From an uncultured Paraglaciecola sp. (GTDB lineage: Bacteria; Pseudomonadota; Gammaproteobacteria; Enterobacterales; Alteromonadaceae): 44,751 nucleotides of DNA. This document shows positions 1 through 8,109 of this stretch, in pieces. Location of the stretch: assembly GCF_937123705.1 (NCBI RefSeq), contig NZ_CAKZKO010000201.1:1-44751 (forward strand), read 5' to 3'. Position 1 is the first letter of the stretch, and the number at the start of each line of letters is the position of its first letter. A program made the position numbers and the translations under genes. The notes under the pieces were generated by a model that saw only the letters and a program-made list of their open reading frames with translations, made no database searches and had not been told where the DNA came from.

Positions 1-255
1 GGGATCGGCCAAGCCATTGCGGGTTACATTCTGCAATGTGGCACCGGCTACCGCTAACCCAGCCCCTACTAAAAAACCCACTAATACGCGAGGTGCGCGG
101 ACTTCCCAAAAAATCATATTATTGACGGGATCTTGGCAACCTTGGGAAATGCACTGGATGAGTTCAGCATTAGATAAGTCAGAAGCGCCAAAAAATAACG
201 CGGCAATAGGCGATATAAAGGCCAAGACTAAAAACAAAATCCACTTCGGGTTCAT
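1..255 (-). CDS. FecCD-family ABC transporter permease, N-terminal part (runs off window)
   Basis: The minus strand encodes about 85 residues beginning with MNPKWILFLVLAFISPIAAL. A first membrane segment is followed by the family's hallmark region with R-x-P-R-V-L-x-G-F-x-V-G-A-x-L-A-x-A-G-A-x-L-Q. That motif is typical of BtuC/FhuB/FecCD permeases, which form the membrane channel of importers for vitamin B12, heme or ferric siderophores. The ATG is at 255-253 and overlaps the ATPase gene stop by 4 bases (ATGA), so the permease is translated after the ATPase. The rest lies outside the window and the substrate cannot be read from this part. Confidence 0.85.
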   Translation of the reverse strand, partial: MNPKWILFLVLAFISPIAALFFGASDLSNAELIQCISQGCQDPVNNMIFWEVRAPRVLVGFLVGAGLAVAGATLQNVTRNGLADP

Positions 256-1082
256 AGTGTTTGACCTTTTACTTCAATTGATGGGTCTTCATCAAATTTT
301 GGAGGGTAAAAGTCAACTCTAAAAGTGCTGGAGCTATTGGATATACGCACTTCACAGGGGATTTTAAACACTTGTTGTAAACGCTCGGCGGTAAACACTT
401 GCTGAGGTGAACCATCAGCTACTATTTTACCTTGGTCTAATAAGCATACTTGGTCGCAGTAATTAGCTGCCAAATTTAAGTCATGTAGGCTCATCACAAC
501 CGTAATATTTAAAGATTTGGCTAAGCTTCGCAATAATCTAAGTATTTGATGCTGATAATAAATATCTAAATGATTGACGGGTTCGTCTAAGATAATCAGT
601 GCCGCTTTTTGAACTAAAGCACGAGCAATCAAACCTCGTTGTTGCTCGCCACCCGATAACGAGCTAAAAGTTTGGTGGATCTTTGCATCAAGACCTACTT
701 GCGAGATGGCATCTCGAATACTCTTTTCGTCTTCTGAAGTATGTTGACTCAGCAAAGATTTGTGAGGTAATAAACCCATACGCACAATTTGGTATAGATT
801 TAACGAAAAAACGCTGTCGTTAAGCTGATTGACCACTGCAATTTGCCGCGCTAAAGACATCGCATCGTAGTCTGCCAACGTTTTACCTTTCCAACTCACA
901 TTATGATAGTTACCCAATTGCCCAGATATGATTTTTAGTAAGCTAGTTTTACCCGCGCCATTAGGGCCAAGTACTCCAACAACTTGCCCTACACAAAGGT
1001 GAAGACTTACATCAGATAATATTTGTTGCTCAGCAATTTTTAAACTAACACCATCGACAACAAGGGAGCTCGAGTTAGACAT
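252..1082 (-). CDS. ATP-binding subunit of a FecCDE/BtuCD-type metal-chelate ABC importer
   Basis: This is the cytoplasmic ATPase that powers uptake of a ferric siderophore, heme or cobalamin through the FecCD permease encoded next to it. Visible motifs are Walker A GPNGAGKTS, signature LSGGEQQR, Walker B ALIILDEP followed by a D-loop-like NHLD, and the switch His in SLHDLN. The length of about 276 residues is normal for BtuD/FecE. I chose the ATG at 1082 (MSNSSSL), with GTGAG seven bases upstream; an in-frame GTG at 1094 adds four residues and cannot be excluded. The gene overlaps the permease start by 4 bases. No riboswitch-like block is visible in the roughly 210 bases upstream, so B12 control is not supported. 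Confidence 0.88.
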   Translation of the reverse strand: MSNSSSLVVDGVSLKIAEQQILSDVSLHLCVGQVVGVLGPNGAGKTSLLKIISGQLGNYHNVSWKGKTLADYDAMSLARQIAVVNQLNDSVFSLNLYQIVRMGLLPHKSLLSQHTSEDEKSIRDAISQVGLDAKIHQTFSSLSGGEQQRGLIARALVQKAALIILDEPVNHLDIYYQHQILRLLRSLAKSLNITVVMSLHDLNLAANYCDQVCLLDQGKIVADGSPQQVFTAERLQQVFKIPCEVRISNSSSTFRVDFYPPKFDEDPSIEVKGQTL

Positions 1083-1230
1083 GCAATAGCTCACTGTGTT
1101 CCATTGTATTTATATTATTAATCAAGGTGTTAGCTCAAGTTTGCAAGCTAAAAGTTAGCCACGAAACATTATTTAAAGGCGTTGAAATATAGCAACTATG
1201 TAGATCATATTCGAGGGTTAATTTATTTGC

Positions 1231-1263
1231 AGAACAAATAATCCTCACTTGAAGCGAGGATTA
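1231..1263 (-). terminator. Rho-independent terminator after the GH114 gene
   Basis: An 8-bp perfect stem, TAATCCTC/GAGGATTA, spans 1239-1246 and 1256-1263 with a 9-base loop. Read on the minus strand it is followed by TTTGTTCT. It lies about 30 bases beyond the stop codon of the minus-strand GH114-like gene, where a terminator is expected. The U-tract is imperfect. Confidence 0.6.
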
Positions 1264-1295
1264 TAAAATTGAAAATTGTTTACTCTTTTTGAAGA

Positions 1296-2627
1296 CTAAT
1301 CGTAATCTTCACATCCCAGTCGCCAAGCGTTAAGGGATAATTTCTTTTTAAGCCAATTTAGATTTTGACTATGTGCTTGAGCACAAAACTGAGATGCATC
1401 GCCCGAATATTCTACCCCGAATACAGCTTTTCCAGCGTTAACGAACACATCGTATCCGTTACATTCATTGTATTGGAAACACTGTTCGTTGAGTGCCCAG
1501 TCAAAATAGTCAACCAATTCTGGTAGTTGTTCAACGTCATTTTTAAGGCCAACCGATAACCCATATTCGTGAGCGAGTTCGGCAATAAAGCGATTGTAAT
1601 TCAATTGATCTTGAGCAGTTAAAGCAATACCTGTTTCGGCGCTATTAGAATAGGCGTCCATGTTGTCTGGCTCAACCGCATCGCAACCTTTTGCAACCGC
1701 GAGTTGCATGCGCGAACGCATAATATCTTCTAATAAATCGATACGACTTATATCCAACCAGCGCTCATCCCAATCGGCCATATTTCCGGCAAAAGGGGCT
1801 TGTGATCCCGAGTAAGCATCGCCTTCGATAAAGGGAAAGAAGGTTTGCCAATCTTCGCGCCATCCTTCATAGGTGCCAGCACTGAAGTAACATACAACAA
1901 TGCGGTTTGACGCTTTAAGAGCCGCGATCTGCTCTGTGCTGGTATCAAACAAGTCAATATCGTACATGTCCACATTTAGACTGGTATCCAAAGTGCCATT
2001 GATTTGCCACTGCCAGGTAATATTTTCATCTGGCGAGGGTTGCCACCAATCTCCTTCACTTGGAGGAGGTGGGGGAGGCGGTGGCTCTACTACTTCATCT
2101 GTAACCAGTTCAATAGTGGCTAAGTCAACATTACTGATATCCACCGCGTTATTTGAGAGATAACGTAGTTTGATGTTGCCCGAACTATTGATAAAATTTT
2201 GGATATCTTGGTCGATACTAAAAGTCTGATGATGCCAAATCCAAGCATCGGCCTCATTATTGTCGCCTATGGTTACCCATTTGTTCCTTGAAAAATCGCG
2301 AAGTTGAAATTTCCAGCGCTGAGTGTCACTTGATTCACCTAGGGTATTCACGTTAACAATCATTTGTTGCCAGTCGTCATCGATAGGCTGATTGAAGTGA
2401 AATATACCCACAAACTTTTTGCTGTTTGGCGCCATTTCAAGGTAAGTATTCCAATTATCCTGTTGGCCAGATTGTTCAAGATTATCTAAAACACTAACTC
2501 CTTGATCGCTTACGTTGCCTTTGTTGGTGGTGATTTTTGTCACACTTAGTGTATTTGCTAAGGCCAAGTGACTGAAGATGGCTGATGTTAATATCGAGGT
2601 AACTGTTACCCATTTTTTAATGTTCAT
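1296..2627 (-). CDS. Secreted GH114-family (endo-alpha-1,4-polygalactosaminidase-like) glycoside hydrolase
   Basis: Residues 1-24 form a Sec signal peptide ending LALA. Residues about 27-178 resemble a beta-sandwich carbohydrate-binding or jelly-roll domain. A run of eight prolines (about 182-189) is the linker, and residues about 193-443 are a TIM-barrel-like GH114 domain. The family signatures visible are W-x-W-Q near 205, NVDMYDIDLFDT near 218-229, VVCYFSAGTYEGWR near 244-257 and CDAVEPDNMDAY near 315-326. GH114 enzymes such as fungal Ega3 and relatives of the PelA hydrolase domain cut galactosamine-rich polysaccharide. The likely acidic catalytic pair is in the NVDMYD and AVEPDN blocks, by family analogy. 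The ATG has AGGA eight bases upstream. The gene appears monocistronic with its own terminator. The precise substrate is unknown. Confidence 0.8.
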   Translation of the reverse strand: MNIKKWVTVTSILTSAIFSHLALANTLSVTKITTNKGNVSDQGVSVLDNLEQSGQQDNWNTYLEMAPNSKKFVGIFHFNQPIDDDWQQMIVNVNTLGESSDTQRWKFQLRDFSRNKWVTIGDNNEADAWIWHHQTFSIDQDIQNFINSSGNIKLRYLSNNAVDISNVDLATIELVTDEVVEPPPPPPPPSEGDWWQPSPDENITWQWQINGTLDTSLNVDMYDIDLFDTSTEQIAALKASNRIVVCYFSAGTYEGWREDWQTFFPFIEGDAYSGSQAPFAGNMADWDERWLDISRIDLLEDIMRSRMQLAVAKGCDAVEPDNMDAYSNSAETGIALTAQDQLNYNRFIAELAHEYGLSVGLKNDVEQLPELVDYFDWALNEQCFQYNECNGYDVFVNAGKAVFGVEYSGDASQFCAQAHSQNLNWLKKKLSLNAWRLGCEDYD

Positions 2628-2850
2628 ATTAATAGTCCTGTGGATTTTTCATATAGACTTATGCAATAAGTTTTAGTGTTTACCTAACCATATACTTACT
2701 TCATTAAATTTGTTTCTCGCTGTGGGTACGCTGCCATAACCCAGAAAAAATGTCTAAATTACGCTTATACATTAGTATATTTTGTTCGTATATGTTCGAT
2801 GGATTAGATAGTGCAAGTTACAACTAACTAGGTTGTTTGGCTCAAAATTC

Positions 2851-5124
2851 TCAGAATTGTGTTTTATCAATCATTTTAAGCCAAATAGGATTCGAATAGG
2901 CTTTATGCCCTTTGCTGTCTTCTACAATTAAACTTAACCAGCCCGATCTTTGCGGTACTTCAAATTCAACCAAAACTTTGTCACCAGACAAGGTCTGTTT
3001 ACTGATAACCCCTGCATTTCCCATTAAGGTTACAGATTTCAGTCCATTCACCGATAGCAGTTCAAAACGGATGGATTGTGTTTGGTTTGCAGTAAATTTT
3101 AAGGTATCGCCGAACATGATGTTTTGCGGATAGATGATGGGACCAAATGAAACATAAGAACGCCCACTTTTCATGGCCAAAGCAAAGGCTTTAGCATTGG
3201 GTTTGCTGGCGGTATACACAAACATACGGTTAAGGCCGCTGGTTTCGTTCCAGACATCATGGGTATCTGTGCCTGCAGTGTAATAATAGGGTAATCCCTG
3301 TGACCAAAATTTACGGGCTTTCTCAAGAGTCTTGGCATAGTCAACCCCTGCATTTATTTCAATGAGGTCGAAGCTAGGATAAAAGCCACTTGGAACTGTG
3401 CCTTTTTTAAGACTACTGAAATAGCCATAGGGAATAAAGGGATGATTAGATGCAATGGCTGTGGCGCCCATACGTCTAGCATCTTTGATAATACTTTGGA
3501 TATCATCGATGCCAGGATCTACAGAAAGTTGCGCACCAATATCGATGGGGAAAGCATTAAAATGCCCCCAAGAAGGAGAAATCTCTATAGACGGAACAAA
3601 AGGCACGCCACGTTTATCCGATAATGTTTTAATAACCTTGTGGTTTTTGGTTGAGTCATGATCGCTTACAAAAGTCACATTTAACCCTGCCGCTAGCTGC
3701 GAACGCACTAAATATTCTGGTGGAGTTGAGCCTTCGAGTACATCGGCATGATGATGTAAGTCAGCGCTATACCAACCCTGTTGTGTGGGATAGGTAGCAA
3801 CTAAAATTTCGCTATGTAATTGGGTTGTTTTGTTGGCGGCAACTTTTACCTCAAGCAATTGCGGCTGCGCAACAAAACCTGCGCCAGAGGAAATTTTTAG
3901 TTGGTAATCTCCCGGGGCCAAAGTAAATTTGGCCTTGCCAACTGGGTCTAAATTTGTAAAAAATGTTTTAGCACCCAAAAACTCAATAAGGGGTTTATTG
4001 CCTTTCTCGATTTGAATTTTGGCATCTAACGCCGCGCGGGTATGTGCATCTGTCACTTTAATGGCTATTTTACCCGGCGCCAGTAGATCATCAAATATTA
4101 GGCTTTGTGCCTGTTTATTTTTGATGTTGATATGATGTTTTTTGCTGTCAGAATAGCCTTTACCTGTGGCATACACTTGATAGTCTCCCACCGGTAAATC
4201 AATGCTAAACAGGCCATCTTTTCCTATCGTCCAAATAAAAGGCACATCATCTTTTAGTACCACAACAGCTGGTTCGTCGACAGGTTTGCCGCCTTGGGTT
4301 TTGACGCTGCCCGTTAAGGTACCGGCTGGTAGGTTTTTACGTGCAATTTCTTCATATATTACCGGCGATAAGTCACCACTGGCTAATACCTGATATTCAC
4401 CTTTAAATGTCACTGAAGTGGCGTTTTTTAAATTATGTAAAGTGTACAGATCCCGTGATTGTTGTTTTACCTGAGTCATATAGGGTGCATGTAAGGCAAT
4501 AGCCCAATTGCTGTCATAACCAACAAAACGGTCGGTGAGGTAATTTTCGATATCTGTTTGGGTGTTGTTGTTATCTTTCGGCACTGCAAATTTAAAACCT
4601 GCATCAGTCCATAAGGTATAACCGGATAATAAATCAGTTAATGACTCACCTTGGTTGTACATAGTGGTTTCAACTTGAATACGATCAGAGCCTGCCGCTA
4701 GGCTATAAACAGTGGTGATCACAATCTTAGAAAAATCACGGATAACCTTAACTATTGCTTGCTCCTTGCTGTCTTTAACAATCTCAACTTTTTGATAAGT
4801 ATTGGGCCAGCTTGACCAGTTATTTGGAATAAAATCAGCAAAGGCGACGCGATCTTGACTTAAAGTTCCATCTGCTGCAACCACGGCAATATCAACAATA
4901 CAGCCACGGGCAACACCCCAAGGCGGCGCTGAGCCTATCGCCAGTGAAAATGCCAATTTGTCATTTTTTATAGTTAAGTCTTGTTCTGATGTGGCATTGC
5001 CAGAAGGGATGATTGTTTTGCCATGAATAATTGAGACAGCCGCAGAAGTTTGAGCGACTAATAATAAGCTAGATATTGATATAACAATGCGTAGCAGCAA
5101 GGATTGATAAAGGAGTTTTTGCAT
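2851..5124 (-). CDS. Secreted CehA/McbA-family PHP-domain metallohydrolase
   Basis: A signal peptide (residues 1 to about 29, ending TSAA) is followed by a beta-rich region. Two carboxypeptidase-regulatory-like/Ig-type stretches lie at about 265-345 and 350-440. A PHP metal-dependent phosphoesterase-like domain runs from about 449 to 690. Its motifs are SADLHHHAD at about 453-461, VSDHD at about 486-490, an ASNHPF block and GTDTHD near 617, all ligands of a polynuclear metal centre. Named CehA/McbA relatives hydrolyse carbaryl-type carbamates, but most members are uncharacterised, so the substrate is unknown. It lies 137 bases downstream of the SCO gene in the same direction; a small hairpin at 5171-5184 lies in that gap. 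Co-transcription with the nir genes is possible but unproven. Confidence 0.75.
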   Translation of the reverse strand: MQKLLYQSLLLRIVISISSLLLVAQTSAAVSIIHGKTIIPSGNATSEQDLTIKNDKLAFSLAIGSAPPWGVARGCIVDIAVVAADGTLSQDRVAFADFIPNNWSSWPNTYQKVEIVKDSKEQAIVKVIRDFSKIVITTVYSLAAGSDRIQVETTMYNQGESLTDLLSGYTLWTDAGFKFAVPKDNNNTQTDIENYLTDRFVGYDSNWAIALHAPYMTQVKQQSRDLYTLHNLKNATSVTFKGEYQVLASGDLSPVIYEEIARKNLPAGTLTGSVKTQGGKPVDEPAVVVLKDDVPFIWTIGKDGLFSIDLPVGDYQVYATGKGYSDSKKHHINIKNKQAQSLIFDDLLAPGKIAIKVTDAHTRAALDAKIQIEKGNKPLIEFLGAKTFFTNLDPVGKAKFTLAPGDYQLKISSGAGFVAQPQLLEVKVAANKTTQLHSEILVATYPTQQGWYSADLHHHADVLEGSTPPEYLVRSQLAAGLNVTFVSDHDSTKNHKVIKTLSDKRGVPFVPSIEISPSWGHFNAFPIDIGAQLSVDPGIDDIQSIIKDARRMGATAIASNHPFIPYGYFSSLKKGTVPSGFYPSFDLIEINAGVDYAKTLEKARKFWSQGLPYYYTAGTDTHDVWNETSGLNRMFVYTASKPNAKAFALAMKSGRSYVSFGPIIYPQNIMFGDTLKFTANQTQSIRFELLSVNGLKSVTLMGNAGVISKQTLSGDKVLVEFEVPQRSGWLSLIVEDSKGHKAYSNPIWLKMIDKTQF

Positions 5125-5261
5125 GACAATGACCTAAGAGTGAAACTATCTTTCTGGAAAAAAGCGTACGCAGGGTAAACCCTGTTTCACAACTAAGCAA
5201 TGAATAGAGGGGGATTAGTCAAAATGGAAGGCCTAGTTGCCAACCATTCTGCAAATTAATA

Positions 5262-5834
5262 CTAAAATTTTTTAAGTGACTGCACTGCTTTTTCGGCGTT
5301 GCCAAGTTCGCCAATTTCTTGAAACTTGAGCCTGCCTTGACTATCTAGCCCAGATATAAGATTGGAATGATTAACTTCATTGTCGGCAACATTTTGATAT
5401 CTAATATTTAAAACCATGGCTAAACTGCGCACATCTTCATCACTGCCGGTTAGCAAGCTCCAGTTGTCGGTATTCAGTTGCCTTTTTTGCGCGAATTCTC
5501 GCAACACTGCTGGTGTATCTGTATCCGGTGTTAATGAGACTAAGATAAACCCTAGATCCTGTTTTTCTGCCGCACTGAGCTTATGTTCTATGGCTTGCAT
5601 GGTCGAAACTATAGTCGGGCAGGTATGTAAACAGTGGGTGTAAATAAGACTGACTATCTGTTTTTTACCAGCAAAACTGCTGAGGGCGCGTTTGTTGCCG
5701 TCTTGATCTATCCAAGAGCTATCTAGTTGATAAATCGAATCTTGGGGCAGCGACTTTGAATAGGCTTGGGGCGCCATCAGTAGCAGGGTTAGCAGCAACG
5801 GCTTAATTAGAATAGTGAGATTACATTTTTTCAT
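5262..5834 (-). CDS. SCO1/SenC-family copper chaperone linked to nitrite reductase
   Basis: A periplasmic, thioredoxin-fold copper-binding protein of 190 residues. It has an N-terminal signal or anchor (residues about 1-26), the metal-binding pair C68-x3-C72 in THCLHTCP, and the distal His in VNHSN (about H156), the three ligands that bind Cu(I)/Cu(II) in SCO1. ScoI-type proteins deliver copper to cytochrome oxidase CuA. Next to nirK the natural inference is metallation or redox maintenance of NirK copper sites. I start it at the ATG at 5834 because AAGGAG lies seven bases upstream; a longer reading frame reaches 5858 without such a site. It overlaps the end of the NirV gene by 14 bases, so the two are one transcription unit. 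Confidence 0.85.
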   Translation of the reverse strand: MKKCNLTILIKPLLLTLLLMAPQAYSKSLPQDSIYQLDSSWIDQDGNKRALSSFAGKKQIVSLIYTHCLHTCPTIVSTMQAIEHKLSAAEKQDLGFILVSLTPDTDTPAVLREFAQKRQLNTDNWSLLTGSDEDVRSLAMVLNIRYQNVADNEVNHSNLISGLDSQGRLKFQEIGELGNAEKAVQSLKKF

Positions 5835-6597
5835 AAGAGTTCTCCTTAGAAGATGCACAGCGAAAGCCTAGATTAGGTAAGGTAAATTTTGCCTGTAAAC
5901 TAGAGCGAAATCCGAAACGCATAAAAGCAGCATAATTGCTGGGATCGGCTGCGCCTTGAGCGCCCGCCGCACAAAACAACCTTTGGTCAATCTTGCTATC
6001 ACCACGAGATTCACCGCTGACCAGTGCAGAATTGAAATCTTGAGTCCATTCCCATATCAATCCATGTAGGTCGTGTACACCCCAAAAATTAGGGGGGGTA
6101 CTGCCAACATCAGGTAATTGTTGGCTATTTGGCAGGCTATACCATTCCAAAATACGCTGATGGTAGTTTTTTTCCTGGCTTCCATCGGCCTGCGATTCAC
6201 TGGCGCTTGCGACTCGCTCCCATTCGGCAACAGTGGGTAATCGTTTGTTGAGTGAGCGGCAATAGGCTTGGGCGGCAAACCAAGAAACATGAGTCACAGG
6301 ACTGTTAAGCTGTTTCTTAGAGGGCTGTCTTTGCATATCTTTTTCTGCCCAGTGTTGCAGGTATTGAGGCTCGGCAAAAATCTGCGGAATGGACTGATAT
6401 TGCCAACGGGGATTAGCCGCGACAAACAGCAAATACTGCCGGTTAGTGACTGGCATTGTATCTATTTTGAACGCCTTAACTTGTGTTTGAGGGCTGTCTT
6501 TGCTCATATAAAGGGGGCGATAATCGCCCCCAGGGATCTGCACCATATTCTGCCCAGCCCCCAACAAAACAGATAAAAATAGTAAAGAATGCAACAT
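5821..6597 (-). CDS. nirV: NirV-like protein, formylglycine-generating-enzyme (SUMF1/FGE) family
   Basis: This protein of 258 residues has a signal-like N-terminus (MLHSLLFLSVLLGAG). It then shows the FGE-sulfatase domain landmarks: MVQIPGG near the start, PVTNRQYLLF, a PVTHVSWFAAQAYCRSLNKRLPT-like block, WEWTQD, and the closing FGFRSS...LGFRC. The FGE family includes sulfatase formylglycine enzymes, PvdO and NirV. NirV is the name used for members encoded next to copper nitrite reductases. Its exact function is not settled; maturation of NirK or of an electron carrier has been suggested. The start is two bases after the nirK stop codon and the gene overlaps the SCO gene by 14 bases. That tight nirK-nirV-SCO spacing is what supports the name. 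Confidence 0.75.
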   Translation of the reverse strand: MLHSLLFLSVLLGAGQNMVQIPGGDYRPLYMSKDSPQTQVKAFKIDTMPVTNRQYLLFVAANPRWQYQSIPQIFAEPQYLQHWAEKDMQRQPSKKQLNSPVTHVSWFAAQAYCRSLNKRLPTVAEWERVASASESQADGSQEKNYHQRILEWYSLPNSQQLPDVGSTPPNFWGVHDLHGLIWEWTQDFNSALVSGESRGDSKIDQRLFCAAGAQGAADPSNYAAFMRFGFRSSLQAKFTLPNLGFRCASSKENSYEKM

Positions 6598-6599
6598 TC

Positions 6600-7997
6600 T
6601 TAATGACGCCTATTAGCTACTTCTTCTGCTGAAATTTGCCCGCCTTTGTTGTCCCAACTATTGAGTACAAAGGTCATGACATTGGCAATGTCTTGATCAC
6701 TAAGTTGCATGGCGGGCATCACACCATCATAGTTGACACCATTCACTTTAATCGGCCCTGATAACCCTTTAATAATGGCGTTGACACCCAACATAGGATT
6801 GGCATTTAAGTAGTCAGATTTCGCCAATGGAGGAAACGCCGAGGGTATGCCTTGTCCTTTGGCCTGATGGCAAGCAAGGCAGTTTGCCTCGTATACCCTT
6901 TGGCCAAAGCGAATTTGCTCTTCTTTGGTTTTTGCGGTCGCCACCACATAATCTTCGTCTAAGGTCTGTACGGCTGAACCTTCTGGTAAATACACATTGT
7001 CAGCTTGCTTGCCTGAGTAAATACTCGGCTCGTCGGCACCATCGACATTCAGCATAGCCAAGGCCCCTTTGTTAAACGCCCTAAAAATAGAGTGGTCGAC
7101 AATAATAAAAGTGCCAGGTACGTCTACTTTAAACTCTACAATTGCTGCACCTCCAGCGGGAATGATCGTAGTTTGAACATTGTGATTTTTTAGGTCTCCC
7201 CCTTCAACATAGACGGTGTCGAAAATCTCACCGATTACATGGAAAGATGAAACCAAATTAGGCCCGCCATTACCTACATATAAACGTACTGTTTCGCCTA
7301 CATTGGCGGTTAAGGATTTTTCGTTAGTGGTGCTGCCCACAGAACCGTTAAATACCACGTAATCGGCATCTTCATCTATGGCTTTCTCCATATCAAAAGG
7401 CTGCAAACCCGCCTCACCGTATTCCCCTTTGGTATAAAAGTCCCCTTGCACCACGTAATATTCACGGTCAACTTTTGGTAAGCCTTCTTTTGGCTCAACT
7501 AAGATAAGACCGTACATGCCGTTTGCTATATGCATGCCTACAGGTGCCGTTGCGCAATGATAAACGTATAGACCAGGATTAAGTGCGGTGAAGCTAAATG
7601 TAGAAGTGTGCCCCGGTGCTGTAAATGACGATACTGCTCCTCCACCTGGGCCTGTCACGGCATGTAAGTCGATATTGTGGGGCATTTTTGAACTAGGATG
7701 ATTTGACAGATGAAATTCTACTTCGTCGCCTTGTCTAATACGAATAAAACTGCCAGGAACCGTTTCCCCAAATGACCAAAAAACGTAATCAACGCCATCT
7801 GCAATTGAGCCTACTTGTTCTCGTGTCTCAAGGTTAATGACCACTTTTGCGTTGTGAGTTCGGTTGATTGGAGGCGGAACCATAGGCGGAGCGGTAAGTG
7901 TGGCCTGTTCAGTAACCAAATTTTTAGCCTGAATATTGATGCTTAAAAAAGCGGTTAATAATAACCAGCATGCACTTTTCATTTTACGAGTTTTCAT
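6600..7997 (-). CDS. nirK: Copper-containing nitrite reductase with fused C-terminal cytochrome c domain
   Basis: Reduces nitrite to nitric oxide in the periplasm. Residues 1-24 are a signal peptide. Two cupredoxin domains follow. Type 1 copper ligands are H107, H147-C148 adjacent, H156 and M161 (MPHNIDLHAV, YHCATAPVGMHIANGM). Type 2 copper ligands are H112, H147's neighbour-domain partners and H302 (VDHS). Catalytic D110 and H253 (SSFHVIGEIFD) are present. Residues about 360-450 add a class I cytochrome c with CLACH heme attachment (C373, C376, H377) and a likely axial Met in GVMPAM near 427. The 465-residue length matches the three-domain NirK type known from Ralstonia pickettii and Pseudoalteromonas, in which the fused heme feeds electrons to copper. 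It heads the nirK-nirV-SCO unit and has an FNR-type box upstream. Confidence 0.95.
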   Translation of the reverse strand: MKTRKMKSACWLLLTAFLSINIQAKNLVTEQATLTAPPMVPPPINRTHNAKVVINLETREQVGSIADGVDYVFWSFGETVPGSFIRIRQGDEVEFHLSNHPSSKMPHNIDLHAVTGPGGGAVSSFTAPGHTSTFSFTALNPGLYVYHCATAPVGMHIANGMYGLILVEPKEGLPKVDREYYVVQGDFYTKGEYGEAGLQPFDMEKAIDEDADYVVFNGSVGSTTNEKSLTANVGETVRLYVGNGGPNLVSSFHVIGEIFDTVYVEGGDLKNHNVQTTIIPAGGAAIVEFKVDVPGTFIIVDHSIFRAFNKGALAMLNVDGADEPSIYSGKQADNVYLPEGSAVQTLDEDYVVATAKTKEEQIRFGQRVYEANCLACHQAKGQGIPSAFPPLAKSDYLNANPMLGVNAIIKGLSGPIKVNGVNYDGVMPAMQLSDQDIANVMTFVLNSWDNKGGQISAEEVANRRH

Positions 7998-8065
7998 AGT
8001 GTGAACCTCATTTTGTTTTTTGGAAGTGTGTCGCCCCTAGTATCTAGGGAACTGACTTATATGAG

Positions 8066-8079
8066 TTGATGTGGATCAA
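8066..8079. promoter_or_regulatory. FNR/DNR-type operator upstream of nirK
   Basis: The sequence TTGATGTGGATCAA is an exact match to the TTGAT-N4-ATCAA consensus of FNR and related Crp/Fnr regulators (DNR, NnrR). On the minus strand a -10-like TAGATACT begins 28 bases from the box centre, which corresponds to a class II activator position (about -41.5). The predicted start of transcription is then about 34 bases before the nirK ATG. Confidence 0.8.
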
Positions 8080-8109
8080 GCAACTGAAATTTAGCTAAGT
8101 GAGGAGCAA

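Noticed and set aside
17..322. Open plus-strand frame of about 100 codons over the permease start
   Set aside because: It lies antisense to the FecCD permease and the end of the ATPase gene, whose motifs are clear. It has no ribosome-binding site or family features.
1083..1295. Cobalamin riboswitch upstream of the ABC transporter genes
   Set aside because: No B12-box-like stretch (GCCACTG) or the associated helices could be seen in the short gap.
2041..2090. GGT/GGA-rich run as a triplet repeat on the plus strand
   Set aside because: It is simply the complement of the eight proline codons in the linker of the GH114 protein.
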